A stretch of 64,000 nucleotides of DNA. It comes from Helopsaltes ochotensis. Lineage: Eukaryota; Chordata; Aves; Passeriformes; Locustellidae. Position 1 is the first letter of the stretch. Each line of letters starts with the position of its first letter. Shown here in pieces: positions 34,504 to 45,900 of this stretch. Made by a program: the position numbers and the translations under genes. The notes beneath the pieces are model-generated. The model did not search any database. It was not told the DNA's origin and saw nothing but the letters and a program-made list of their open reading frames with translations. The stretch covers positions 116,302-180,301 of the forward strand of contig VXBM01000573.1 of NCBI GenBank assembly GCA_013400155.1, in the 5' to 3' direction.

Positions 34504-34745
34504 TTTTTTTTGGTTACAAAACCCAAGACAGCCAGTTGCAATTCACAGTTGCATGTGAATTTCCACCTGAGCACAGATTCCAGCTGCCCCCGGCACTGCC
34601 TTCTCCATGGGGTTGGTTAGTCCCAAGTAGGGGCCGAGGCTTTCCTCCCCTAAGGTCTCAGGTCAGAGCAGTGTTTCTTCTCTGCCCTTCACACATTTGG
34701 CTGCCCACCCTGCCTGGCTGTCTTGGGTTTTGTAACCAAAAAAAA
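34504..34745. repeat. Perfect 32-bp inverted repeat, arms 34504-34535 and 34714-34745
   Basis: The left arm TTTTTTTTGGTTACAAAACC plus CAAGACAGCCAG is the exact reverse complement of CTGGCTGTCTTGGGTTTTGT plus AACCAAAAAAAA. The spacer is 178 nt without a repeat I can name. The left arm abuts the end of the LTR at 34503. The right arm contains the presumed TGTCTTGGG start of the next LTR-like sequence. Confidence 0.9.
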
Positions 34746-35280
34746 AGTGTATTCTATTCCATCTGTTGGGGAGATGTTTTTCCTTTATCTCTTGTAACTC
34801 CAGGGAAGAGGGGGTGGATGCCTTCTGATAATAGGCCAGCTGTGAGTCATCGTTTCTTATCTCTTTCACCCTTTGGGGGCATATCTTCTGCTAATGGGCC
34901 ATTAAGACTCACCAATGACACATTATATCACCCCATTGTGAGATGCTCCTAGATAAAAACTGAGACCTGGGAACACCAGCCAGCCAGTCTTCACTGGATC
35001 CCAGAGGAGTCTGCTTTTCCACTGGACTCCCAGAGGAAGACCAGACCCATCTCACCAACAGTAGACTTTCTTCTGGATCATCTCTGCTTCACAGAACCAC
35101 CTCTGTTACTCCGGGAGGATTTATTTGGACTGCCTCCAACACCCTGACCAACAGGGTATCAGGTTGTATCCATGACTCTGTCAGGGTTTTTCTAGGACTT
35201 TTTGTTTGCTTGCTTAATTGTTTTTTTTTGGTATTACTACATTTGTATTTAGTGTTTTTTTTTAATATATATATAGTCCT
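34719..35280 (+). repeat. Possible LTR or LTR-like repeat
   Basis: Starts TGTCTTGGGTTTTGTAACC and includes TAGATAAAAACTGAGACC (TATA-like, about 34952) and a duplicated motif CACTGGATCCCAGAGGAG / CACTGGACTCCCAGAGGAAG near 34992-35040. Its far end is unclear. Recognition is by general look only. Confidence 0.35.
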
Positions 35281-38048
35281 TGTAAAGAACTGCTATTCCT
35301 CTTCTGAAATGTTCATCTGAAAAGCCCTTAATTGCAAAATTATAATAATTTGGAGGGAATGGGGTTTACATTCTCCATCTCAAGGGGAGCTCTAGTTTTC
35401 CCTGGCAGATACCTGTCCAAAAGCAGGACATTGGCTCATCTTCTGCCACTGATAACAGTGGCTCTCTCTCTTGCTCACCTTGGAGCTGTGTGTGACTCCA
35501 ACAGCATCCTAGTTATCCAGAGGTCAGAGCACAAGCCCCCCAGGGGATCCAAAGATTGACAAGAAGAGTGGAGAAATGACAGCAAAGGCTGAAAGGGAGT
35601 GAGTGAAGGGCCACAGATGTGATTCCTGTAGGGGTGAGGAAAGCCCTGTGATGAGATCCTTGTGAAGCTCAATGTGTGAAAAGTTTGGGGAAAGACGAGT
35701 AATTTGCATTAATATTGCCTTGCCAGCGGGATTGTAGTGTAATGGAGAAGAAACAGGCAAAAGATTGAACTAGTGGCTGCCAAATCTGCCTTGGGATATT
35801 GCTTATGTCTTGATAATTTCCAATCAGGATCCTGGTGATTTGCTGCAGGGTGTGTCGCTGTGCAGCCCCAGTGGAATAACCAGGCACAGCCAGCCCAGGA
35901 CTCAGCCATGGTGAGGGCTCACTGCAAACCTCCACCTATGGAGAGAGGGAAAGGAGAGGAAGGCTGAGTGGAATTACAGCTGATTCAGGTTGTGTCTTAC
36001 TCACCTCCCAGGACACAAACCCACACAAAGTCCTTGGAAACTCATCCATCCCAGTGCTGCACATGGCATCTCCTCCTGGACTTTGGTTGAGAGTTGTGAA
36101 ACTGTCCATGGGGCGCAATGCCTTCATCCATTGGCATGTCCCAGCCGGTGGCCAGGGGCCCTTGTGGGTTACTGGGAGCTGAGGTGGCTCTGCTGTGGCA
36201 ATCCTGGGTAGTGGCAAGGTTTGTTTGTGGGGCCCAGGAGGCGCTTGGAGCCAATTGCAGTCGTGGCTGCCAGGGGCTAAGCCCCCAGTGAGGAGAGGAA
36301 TGGCAGCATCCTCCCTCTCCTCCCGAGGCTTTTGATTTGTTTGTGTGTCCCACATGGACGCTGAACAGGCAGTCCCGCCTGCCTTTTGTCCCAACGGGGC
36401 TGGCAGGGAGGAAGGAGAGATGTAAAGGTGATGCTAGGACCCTCCCCACCCACCCATCGCGCTGAGCTGGGGGAGGCAGCGGTGGCACCGCCAGCCCTGC
36501 AGCCTCCCCGGGTTTTGCTTCCTCCCGCTCCTTCCCTCTCCTTTCACAACATGAAAAGGCAGAGCCTCACCAGGGCCTTTCACTGCGGTTTTGATGGGTG
36601 CCGGCCCCTGCACTCCGTGCAGGGAGAGCAGTTTCCAACCCTTGACCGAGAATGGAGAAAGGCACGGGGTGTTCTGCTTCTTCCGCTGTGAGTCAGGCAA
36701 GAGGGGCTTGTTTGGCAGGGCCAGGGCTGTGGGCCTCCCTGCACTGGGTTCTATTTTTGGGAAGTTGAAGAGGTAGGTGCAGCCTTCACAGCATCAAGTT
36801 TGTAGTGCCATTTGTGGTTTTGCTGCTACAGCAAAGCTCAGCATCAGCAGTTTTGATGCCAGGTGCTCTCTGTGGCTCAGCACAGCAAGGCTGGCATTGT
36901 CACCCAGATGTAGCATGAAAGCCACATGCCCTTTGGGGGCCTCCATCCTCTATGGGGTCACTGGGGCTTGTTTCTTTGTTGTTCCCTGCTCTCCACCCCC
37001 TCAGCCCCCTGGGTAAAAGGCTGGCTGAGGGTGCAACTGTGGATTGTACAGAAGGGCAGGGAGGTGAGGGGGTAAGGAGGGAAGGGGCACAGGGGACAGT
37101 GACCCTTGGAACAGGACTGCTCAGAGGGACAGCAGCACCCCAGTGCCACCTGCTGCTCTTTTTCTATTGTTCTTTGCTGCTCTGGAGGGTGGCAAAGAAG
37201 GTGTCTGGAGGGTCAGATGTCCCCTCACATCTGCAGGTAAAATGCAGTGGAGATGACACTGTACATCTGATCTACCTGCTGGGACCACCTGTGCTCACAT
37301 CTGCTGGAGCTTGGAACTTTTGCTCATCTCCATATGGGTTTCTCCATGACTGAGCTGTGGCTCCAGCCTGCCATTGCCACCATGGTGGCCACAACCAGCA
37401 TAATCTGTTCTTCTTTTCCACAGGGGGATATGACTTTCACAAGCATTGACAAGTTTTTCTCTTCCGGAAACTGCTTTTTGCTGCTCCAAACTCCAAGAAT
37501 TTTCTCTTAATCGTACTGAGGTAGATAATGAACGGAAATGGCAGTGCAACCTTTCCTTCTCCGGATGCTGGTGATGTTTTCTGCGTTTCTTCGGCTACTG
37601 TTGTTCCCTATTCCTCTCTGTCCTGGAGACATGAGAGCTCAGAGGATACAGGAGAGTGAAAAATCTCCTGAGTGAAAGAAGTGAAAAAGCAAGTGGCAGA
37701 AAAGTTCAAATTTCCCTTCTGCCCTTGGTCCTGGGCTGAAGGGACTTAATTACGTTTTCTCTCATAGATTCCTTTCTGCATCCCTCCCACGGCATTGCAG
37801 GCAAACTCCTTTTCTGACTCAGAATAAAATTTTCTTTTTGAGTGTATTGTTCTTAGCATTGCACAACACCAGCTTTTGTTAATTGTAAATAGCATGTGGG
37901 GCAAGCAACACATTTTAGAAAGCTATTCAAGAAACCACAGTGGGCACCCAAAAAATCACTCTCTTCCCAGCAGCTTTCACCTTGCTGCCTTCAGAGTTGC
38001 ACCCAGCTGTGGGAGTCTGTGCCCCCCCTGGGTCCCCCAGGGGAAGAG
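35281..38048. other. Intergenic region, nothing recognised
   Basis: Unique sequence, more GC-rich around 36.2-37.2 kb. Several overlapping open frames of 100-150 codons on both strands reflect GC content rather than a gene. No CR1 or LTR ends seen. Confidence 0.55.
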
Positions 38049-38053
38049 GAAAA

Positions 38054-39233
38054 TGTAGGGGTTGAGTTGAAGCCTTTAGAGGAATTAAAATATATTAAGT
38101 CATGCTAATAAGAAGTAGAGACCTGATTATAGTAGATTTAAGTGCCTTAAGAGACAGCACAGAACCCAGAGCCCTTAGGTCTGGAATTCAGCTTTAGACA
38201 TAATAAAAATAAGTTCACAATAGCAGTTAGAACAAGTACAGCTTCTACACAAATAAGATAGAGGTTTTTACATTAATAGATACAGAATCGTTTTACGTTA
38301 ATAAGATATGCTACATATGTAGGTGTTTGTGCAAAAACTGATAGTAATTTTTCGTAGTTCCTCATGATTTCACGTATTTTCAAAGTAGATTCAAATTGGT
38401 GTAGAGAAATCGTCTTAAAAGTGTGTTCTTAGTTAATTGGATAGCCTATAGATAAGAAATATGAATATGCATGTAGAATTTAGGGATAAAAGCCCCTGTT
38501 TTGAGGCAATGGTACCCAATCGATCGATTGTTCAATTGATCTGACTGATTGGTCCACTCTCCTGCCATCAACAACATGAGAGCATGGGGCTCTGCCAGAC
38601 GTATGCTGTCAAGGAGGTATTGTCAGGACTCTGTCAGGTATCATCTTGTGTGGGGAATGTTTTTGCTGTTTCTGTCTCTGTCGCTGCGAGGGGTTGCTGC
38701 TGCCGTTATGGCAGTCACTCTGCAGCTCTTTCTGTTCCAGCTGCTGCTGGGACGCTGCTCGAGACCTTTGCTAATCCCTCTCTTCCTGCGACTGATCGAG
38801 TTCCCCTTTTCTAGTCCGTTTTCCCTTGCAGTCGGGACCACTCCTCAATCCTCCCTTCCCTGCGGCCGGTCAGCCCTTTCCCTGAATCAGTCTTTCTAAT
38901 CTGTCACTCTGTTTCCCTTTCTGATCTCTGCAAACCAAGACCCCCTTTGCCAGTTGCCTTTCTCTGCGAACGATCCCTTGTGGGTCAGCCCTTTCCCTTG
39001 AGGTGATTTCCTGTGGTTGTAACTTTGTTAAGTTGTTGTTAAGTCGCCTTTATCTCACTAGTATGCTAAATACTGTAATCTTAAGTAATCTGTTAAGTTG
39101 CTTTTCACCTCACTGTAACATTAAGTATTCTCTCACTGTAACTTTAAGTATTGTAGTAGTTGTTAAGACTGCATTTAGAACTCATGCTTTTGAGACTGAT
39201 GCATTTATGTAATAAACACCTTTGTAATAATCA
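38054..39233 (+). mobile_element. Solo LTR, 1180 bp, second family
   Basis: Begins TGTAGGGGTTGAG and ends AATAATCA, flanked by GAAAA on both sides (38049-38053 and 39234-39238). A TATA-like GATAAAAG lies at 38485-38492. AATAAA at 39211-39216 sits 17 bp before the end. The 3' part is rich in CCTTTCCC and TTAAG words. It shares nothing with the proviral LTR. No internal retroviral sequence follows. Confidence 0.82.
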
Positions 39234-39238
39234 GAAAA

Positions 39239-42200
39239 TGCTCTTAGCAAATTGACATCTTACCCCATGATCAGCTCGACACCCAGCCTTTGACAGATCA
39301 CAGGGACAGGCAACCGGATATTTTCTCAGTAAACAAACTCAGAACCCCGAGTACAAAAGGAAACAATTTGCTGATCATCGGAAATACCACAACCAGGGCA
39401 ACAGGAATGCAAGCAATGGATCATATTTTCCCATTGTCTCACCCAAGGTTATCTGGCTGGAGGAACTGTGCCAATTTGGGTTCACAAGTGGGTGAGCATG
39501 GTTAAGTTCAGAGAGTTTGGTGGGAGGTGAAAGAAAACCCAGTTTGTTTCTTGGGCTTGTCACCAGTTGAAGATGTGACTTCATCTTCCTTGGGATTATC
39601 CTGTGAAAGCAGACTCTTGCTTCTGGTGTTGGGTCCTCTCTTTCTTGTCCATCATCTCTCTGGATCATGTCCCACTTTCCCTAAGACTGTGTTCTCTGGT
39701 ATGTTCCCCCATGTTCTTGCAGCAGCCATACAGCCAGGGATATGCATCCCCCCCATCCCTACTATCCATGTAAGGTGGTAACAGAGCGGGTCCCAAAGGG
39801 TCAACTACCCCACATAGGCTGCAGCAGGTCCAGAATAGTTCACTGGGGGGTCTGCCTGCCACAGGGCTTGGTCAGCTCCTCCTGTCTGATCCAACACTCC
39901 TGGCAGAGCAGCCGTGGTGGTCCAGGCTGAGCCGGAGCAGCTCAGGACCTGGTGCTACAGAATGGACAGCTCCCGCCAGCTGGAGCAGCAAGGGGTTGGA
40001 TTGCTGGAGTGGAGCAATGGTTTCCTGAAGAGGAGCTGCTGCTGCAGGACCTCTGCCAGGATACTCACTGTCATATTTTCCACCTGGTTTCTCCTATCAG
40101 GGAGCAAGGAGAAATTCAACTTCCTGGTTTGCAGCACAAGCTGGCTGAGTGGTGATGTTTTGCGCTGGGTATCCAAAACCGGAGCCTTTCCTCATCCTCC
40201 TCACCAAACCTGTCACCCCAGCCAAGGCTCCAGCCTCCCCATCAACATGCATGCAATGGGACCAGTGACATGCTTGGACTTTTCAACATTTCCTACAGGT
40301 TTCTTCTCATTTCAGTGAAGCAGGTGGATATACAGAAATGTCTTTAGAAAGGAGAAAGTCAGGGCTCAGTAATAGCTGTGCAAAAACTCTCTGGAACACT
40401 CAGCACTGTGGTTTCACACCTTACTGGCTGCCTCTGTCCCAACACATTTGGGAACAGTATTAAGTGATGACTTGACATGTAACTTAGTTTCACATGTATT
40501 GACTTCCCCCAGATACGTTAAATTTAGAGGAAACTCTGGTGAGTGTGATGAGGCTAAGGCAATGCATGCAGGCTTTGGGGAGCTGGTGCTGCTCCCCACT
40601 GTGGCCTTGTGGCCCTCAGCTGTCTGGGGTATTATTGGGAATTTTCAAATGGCTTTCTGCCTGTGGAATATTTGCCATGGTAAGGACTATATGCAGGGGC
40701 TTGACGTCAGACCAGATGCATGAGGGAAGACCAGGCTTGGCCTTTCCAAAGATTATGGTAATTTTAGGACAGAAAGAAATAAAATCAGGCACTTGGCCAT
40801 GGCCCCAGGCTGTATGTGGACTTGGTCTTCTGCACAGCAGAGCAAGCCCGAGGTACCAGTGATGCACAGTGATTCTGACGAGACCCTCTTTGGGGACACA
40901 ATCACTGTATCCCCAGCACTGTTTGGGTCACCTTGCTGCTACAGGGAGGACAGTCCTGAGGAGACCAGAAAGCCCTGGTGAGCTGAGCAGCAAGGCAGCC
41001 CTTGGACAGTCATGGTGTGTGGGCAGTCCTCAGAGTATGGGCACTCAGGGGGAGGGACTCCAGCAGTTACTTTCTTCTCTAGAAGTCAAAATGGGGGCTG
41101 ATCTGGGAGCTGGCAGCCTCTTCCCTTAGGATAATCCCTCCCCCTCGCTGCAGAAGTGTGACACTCCTGGCAAGCTGAAGGGTTACAGGACTCCAAAGCA
41201 CTAACCAGGGCCTCAGCCCTGTGCTGTCCTCTGCCCCTGTTACTCAATTGCTGCCCCCAAAGACCCCAGAGCCATCCCACACGTGTGATTAGGATGTTAT
41301 ATTTAGGAGCACAATGACCTGCTAAGGTCAAACCCTGATGCAGTTGCAGAGGTGTTTATGCTTTGTTATCAGTATTTGCACTTGCAACTCACAGCACCGT
41401 AACCACATAGGGCAGGATGCGGGAGAGAGACAGATAGCAAAAGCAGATGCTGGACTCCATCCTGAAATGCTCTAGGCAGCCCCAAAAGGCGCTGTGTACC
41501 CTCCTCTCCTAGGACTGCTGGCAAGCAGAACCTATTCAGCACCTTCCTGCCTTAGCAGGATCCAGCCCTGTATTGGCTGTGTGCACATCTGATAAGAAAA
41601 TCTCCTCTAGCACACCACATTCAAAACAACTCCACATGATGGTTGATAAAGCCTTCAAACCAGCACCCAGCCCACCCCAATAAATTCTTGCAACCCCCCC
41701 CTCTCCTCTGCATCCCAATAAACCCCCAAATTCATTCTCTTTACATGGAGAAAATGAGGTCTGTCCCCTGTCACAACCAATGAGAACCCCCTGGAATTTA
41801 CTGTTTATTATTTTTTCAGTGTTACATATACCCATGAATGTCAGATTGCTGAAGAGCTGGAGGGCAGGACCTCGCCTCCCTGCAGCCAGCTCGAGAGGGG
41901 TGAGGGTTTAGACGTGACATGAGTTGCATGTTACATCAAAGTTGCATGGCAGTGATGCTGGGAGGTCAGAAGCTGGCAGTAGCACCTGGTATTCCCAACT
42001 GCTCTTTTCATGCCTAGGTACAGAGGTACAGGTAACAGGGATAAGTAGGGCAGGGTATGAGATACCTTGTGCCCTTGAGTACAGGGTGAGCACCTCACTA
42101 GGCCATTAAGAAACCTACTTAAAACTTGTCTCTCCAAACTGATGGGCAAGGACCAAGCCCAAAATTCGACTGTCAGCTGAGGAGCATGAAAGCTGTGCCC

Positions 42201-42842
42201 ACACCAGGGCTACATTGCTTGTACAGATGATCCTTTCTCCCAGATCATCTGGCCTACCCAGGCAGAGACATCACCCATGGGGAGCACATGGAAAAGCAGA
42301 AACCAGCACAACTCACCTGCCTGAACCAAGTATCTTCACTGCAGAAATCATCCTTCTCTTAGAGGAAATGAAAAGCAAATAGCCATTCTTCCCCTTTTGA
42401 GAAACAACCAAATTTCTGAGTGCTTCCCAGCCCTGGCAGACCACAGTACTGCTCAGCAGGTCTGTACTTGTATTCAGTCTTCATTTCTTTTAAGGCAACT
42501 TGCCACAAAACTTTTATCCACAGCAGTAAAAAAACCCCACCAGGGAATATTTTGAAGTGATTCAAGGGCAAGTATGAATATACAAAATAAGAACCTCTCT
42601 CTGTTTCTGGTAGAACCATAGGAAAAAGCATGGAAGTGCAACAGAGAAGAAAGTCTAAGTAACTTTTTTGTCGTTGCTGTTGTGGGAGATGGTAGTGAAC
42701 AAACCTACCCACTACGAAGGTCTTTTTCCAGGAAGTGTAGGCTGCTGTAGTCTGTATCCCCTGAGCAGCACAGCTCATGCAACAGTTCTCATGCTTCTTG
42801 CACACAGCACATGTGGAGGAGCCCCAGCAACGTGCACGGAGG
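39239..42842. other. Upstream flank and presumed promoter region of CD40LG
   Basis: No gene or repeat recognised. The 5' UTR and promoter of CD40LG must lie just before 42843. An AGGAAAAAG word near 42618 fits the NFAT core GGAAA, a known class of CD40LG control site, but a single short match proves nothing. No clear TATA box was assigned. Confidence 0.4.
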
Positions 42843-42998
42843 ATGAACGAACCCTATGGCCCTGAGGCCCCCCGTCCCATCTGCAGCAAATCTTCTGGCA
42901 CCATGAAGATGTTCATGGTCTTCCTCACTGTATTTACTGTAGTGCAGACCATTGGGACCATGCTCTTCTCTTTGTATCTTCACATGAAGATGGATAAG
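42843..42998 (+). CDS. CD40LG: CD40LG exon 1 coding part
   Basis: 52 codons, MNEPYGPEAPRP through LYLHMKMDK, then AAG|GTAAGC. It holds the cytoplasmic tail and the membrane span. Confidence 0.95.
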
Positions 42999-45900
42999 GT
43001 AAGCAGAGAGAGAAGGTTGTCTCCATCCCTGGATTGCTGGCATGGTTTGACTTCAGCTCTGGTGAGATCCGCTCACCAAGAGGATGAACATAGTGGAAAA
43101 TGGTACTGACCACTGGATGGAGGTAGCAGTATCATTTACCGCACCCATATTCTCATTTTTGCTTTCATGTGCTACAGAGATGTGTGCGGGACAAGAGATC
43201 TGTTCCCCTCACTAATAAAAAGAGAATGACCAATCGAGAACAGACATTAAGAGTAAACCTGGCAGCTGATGGTTAGTCTGTGGGCCAGAGGATATGGTTT
43301 ACACATTCAGGTGGCTATTTTAGGTTTGGTGGTGGTTTTCCTGATTTTGTAGAATTTATTACCACTGTGACACTATCTGAGAGGATGAAAGGTCCAGAAA
43401 TGAAATTTTCTTTTAGTGTTTCAGTGATTTTACCAACATCACCCAGCAGATGCTGTCTTTCAGTTTAGGGAAGAGAAGACTGGACCTTAGTACTTCCTCA
43501 GTTTTTGAAGGTACATGGTACGAGTGATCCTGTCCCATACTTGGGACAATATTTACCAAAAATTGAAGTCTGGAAAGCTGTTTTTGACATTGGTATAGCT
43601 GCACCTGCACTGCATGATACCTAAAATCACCAATCTAAAGCTATTTCCTTCAAACCAGAAATGACTGCCAGCTAAAGAAATGTGTGCCTAAAATCCAGAA
43701 TGCTTTTTTCTTAGCAGATACACGGATACAGTGGATGTTAGTGATTTTTACGTGTGTCATTTCAATTTAAACAGAAATTTAAGTGTGTGGTTTCTGATCA
43801 ACAAGGGTGGAGAGCAATGTTGGGCTAGGGGGGCTTTAATATCAGAGGGCTGAAAGGGATTTCACTGCATGGAGGTTGCAGGCTGTCCTGCAGGAGTGTG
43901 TGGAGGGTCTCTGGCAGAGGGAAATGTGACTGCAGGGGGACATGGCCGAGGATCAGAGGCAGCTGAAATGCAATAACAGATGACAAGAGGATTTCAGTTG
44001 CCTTCAGAGCTTGTGGCAGGACTTCAAATCTGACCCTCTATACCCTAGTGCTGTCCATGCTGAGCTCTCTGCCAAGCTGTGTCCTCATGTCCAGCTGCAC
44101 TTTCTCTTTACCATTTAACTGAATGTTAGGTTTTTACAAGGAACAAAAAATCAACAAAAAACCAAACCGGTGTAAATTTAAAAATCAGTATTTGGATGCA
44201 TTTAATTATCTTCTTATTAACTTTCTGAAGGATTTTTTTTATCTGAAGATTTTGGTACATTTCAGCCCCAACACATATGTTGTTTTGTTTTTCTGGCAAT
44301 GCTTAATCAATAAGGGAGCAGAAAAAACTTAAAGCCCCTCTGTGTGGACAGGGCAGTGCAGGGCTGAGTGAGCACCCCAGCTGTCTGCTGGGGCAATTGG
44401 GGAAGGAGCTGAAAAGCCCGAACCCCTGAACCACCCCTTGGGCTTTCTGTGTCTTCAGGAAAAGTCAGATATTGACATTGAAATTAATTGTCAAGGTAAT
44501 AGAAAATAGATCCTGAGCAATCTTCCTCTCACCTAGCATTATCTGGGTGAGCTCCATGGGTTCAATTCCCAGTGGATGAGGGCACAGATGCTGTGCTGGG
44601 TGTCTGGTGAGAGCTCTTATTGCTCATTTTGTCTGCTCACCTCATCCCAGTGCTGAACATCTAACTCTGAACTTCCCAGGCTGGATTTACTGCTGGCAGG
44701 AGTGCAGCATGGCTCTGCTGCCAGCTGTTGCAGGTTTCCTATTAACATCCCATTTACCCTCCCTTCTCTCCCCCATCGGCAGATGGAAGAGGTGTTGAGC
44801 TTAAATGAAGATTACATCTTCCTGAAGAAAGTACAGAAGTGTCAGACAGCAGAAGGCCAGAAGTTGACATTATTGGACTGTGAAAAGATTATAAAGGGCT
44901 TCCAGAACATCCAGTACAAGGTACATGGTGTTGAGTTGATAAAGATCCCTCTGAAGGGGGAGAGGGGCTCCCAGTAACACACAGAGCTTTGCCTCAAGCT
45001 TTTTTTTCTAACCATGGATGCCCTTTACTTTAGGGCTATGCAGCACGTGCCCTTTTTTATACTGTATTGTTTTTACACTATATTGATACAATTGAAAAAT
45101 CTCATTGACTTTTTTTCCTAAAATGCTCTTGATCAGAGCACATCCAGCTGCAACATGCCATGGTATATTTGGGGCTTGTGGTGGATAGGCTGGAAGTGCA
45201 GCCACCTTGGTTCTGGTCCCTGATTCCAGTCTGAAATTAATAGATTTTCTGCTGTCTGGCACCTTGATCCAGTCCTGTGCTGGGTGGCTGTGGGGATGCT
45301 CATGGCCACCTACCACTGAGAACATTTTTCCACCCACTTTGCCCAGGTGTCAATGACAGTGCCAGGTTTGGGCCAGGAAACAGAGCTCCTGCCAACCACT
45401 GAGGAGGAGCATGAGGGTGCTGTGCAAATTGCCACCCCATGGACTCAGGAATGGCATCTCTAGTTGGAGCAGTGGCTCCTCACATTTGGATGCAGCAGAA
45501 CCAATTTGCATTGCAACATCCTCCTGGAGTGGCTGGGGGATGCCCAGCCAGGGATGAGGGGCTCTCATCCTGCTCAGTCCTGAATTCACTGCTTAGGAGT
45601 GGCTGTGCAGGCCAGAGTAGACAGGAGAGGAACATTTCTTCCTCATTGTCACTGCCTGATGACAACAAATGCCTTAGCTAAACCTGCCTCAGCTAAACCT
45701 TCAGGTTTGCAACAGTACCCAACTGACCACCAAAACTTATGTCTGAGGTAGGCTGTGCTCAGTAGTCCTGAAAACCTCAACTGCAGGGCAGAGCATTTGC
45801 AGCACTTGCAGCATGGCTCTCCTACAGGAAAAGGAGATTTTTCTGGCTTATCTTATTGTTCTCAATAAACTTTACCCATCATTTTAATTGAATAAAACCT

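Noticed and set aside
35936..36488. Overlapping 150-codon frames on the minus strand in the 36-kb region
   Set aside because: Several frames are open at once, which reflects GC content. No start context or known motif.
42600..42640. NFAT-type promoter site upstream of CD40LG
   Set aside because: One GGAAAA word is expected by chance; noted in the flank entry but not called as a site.
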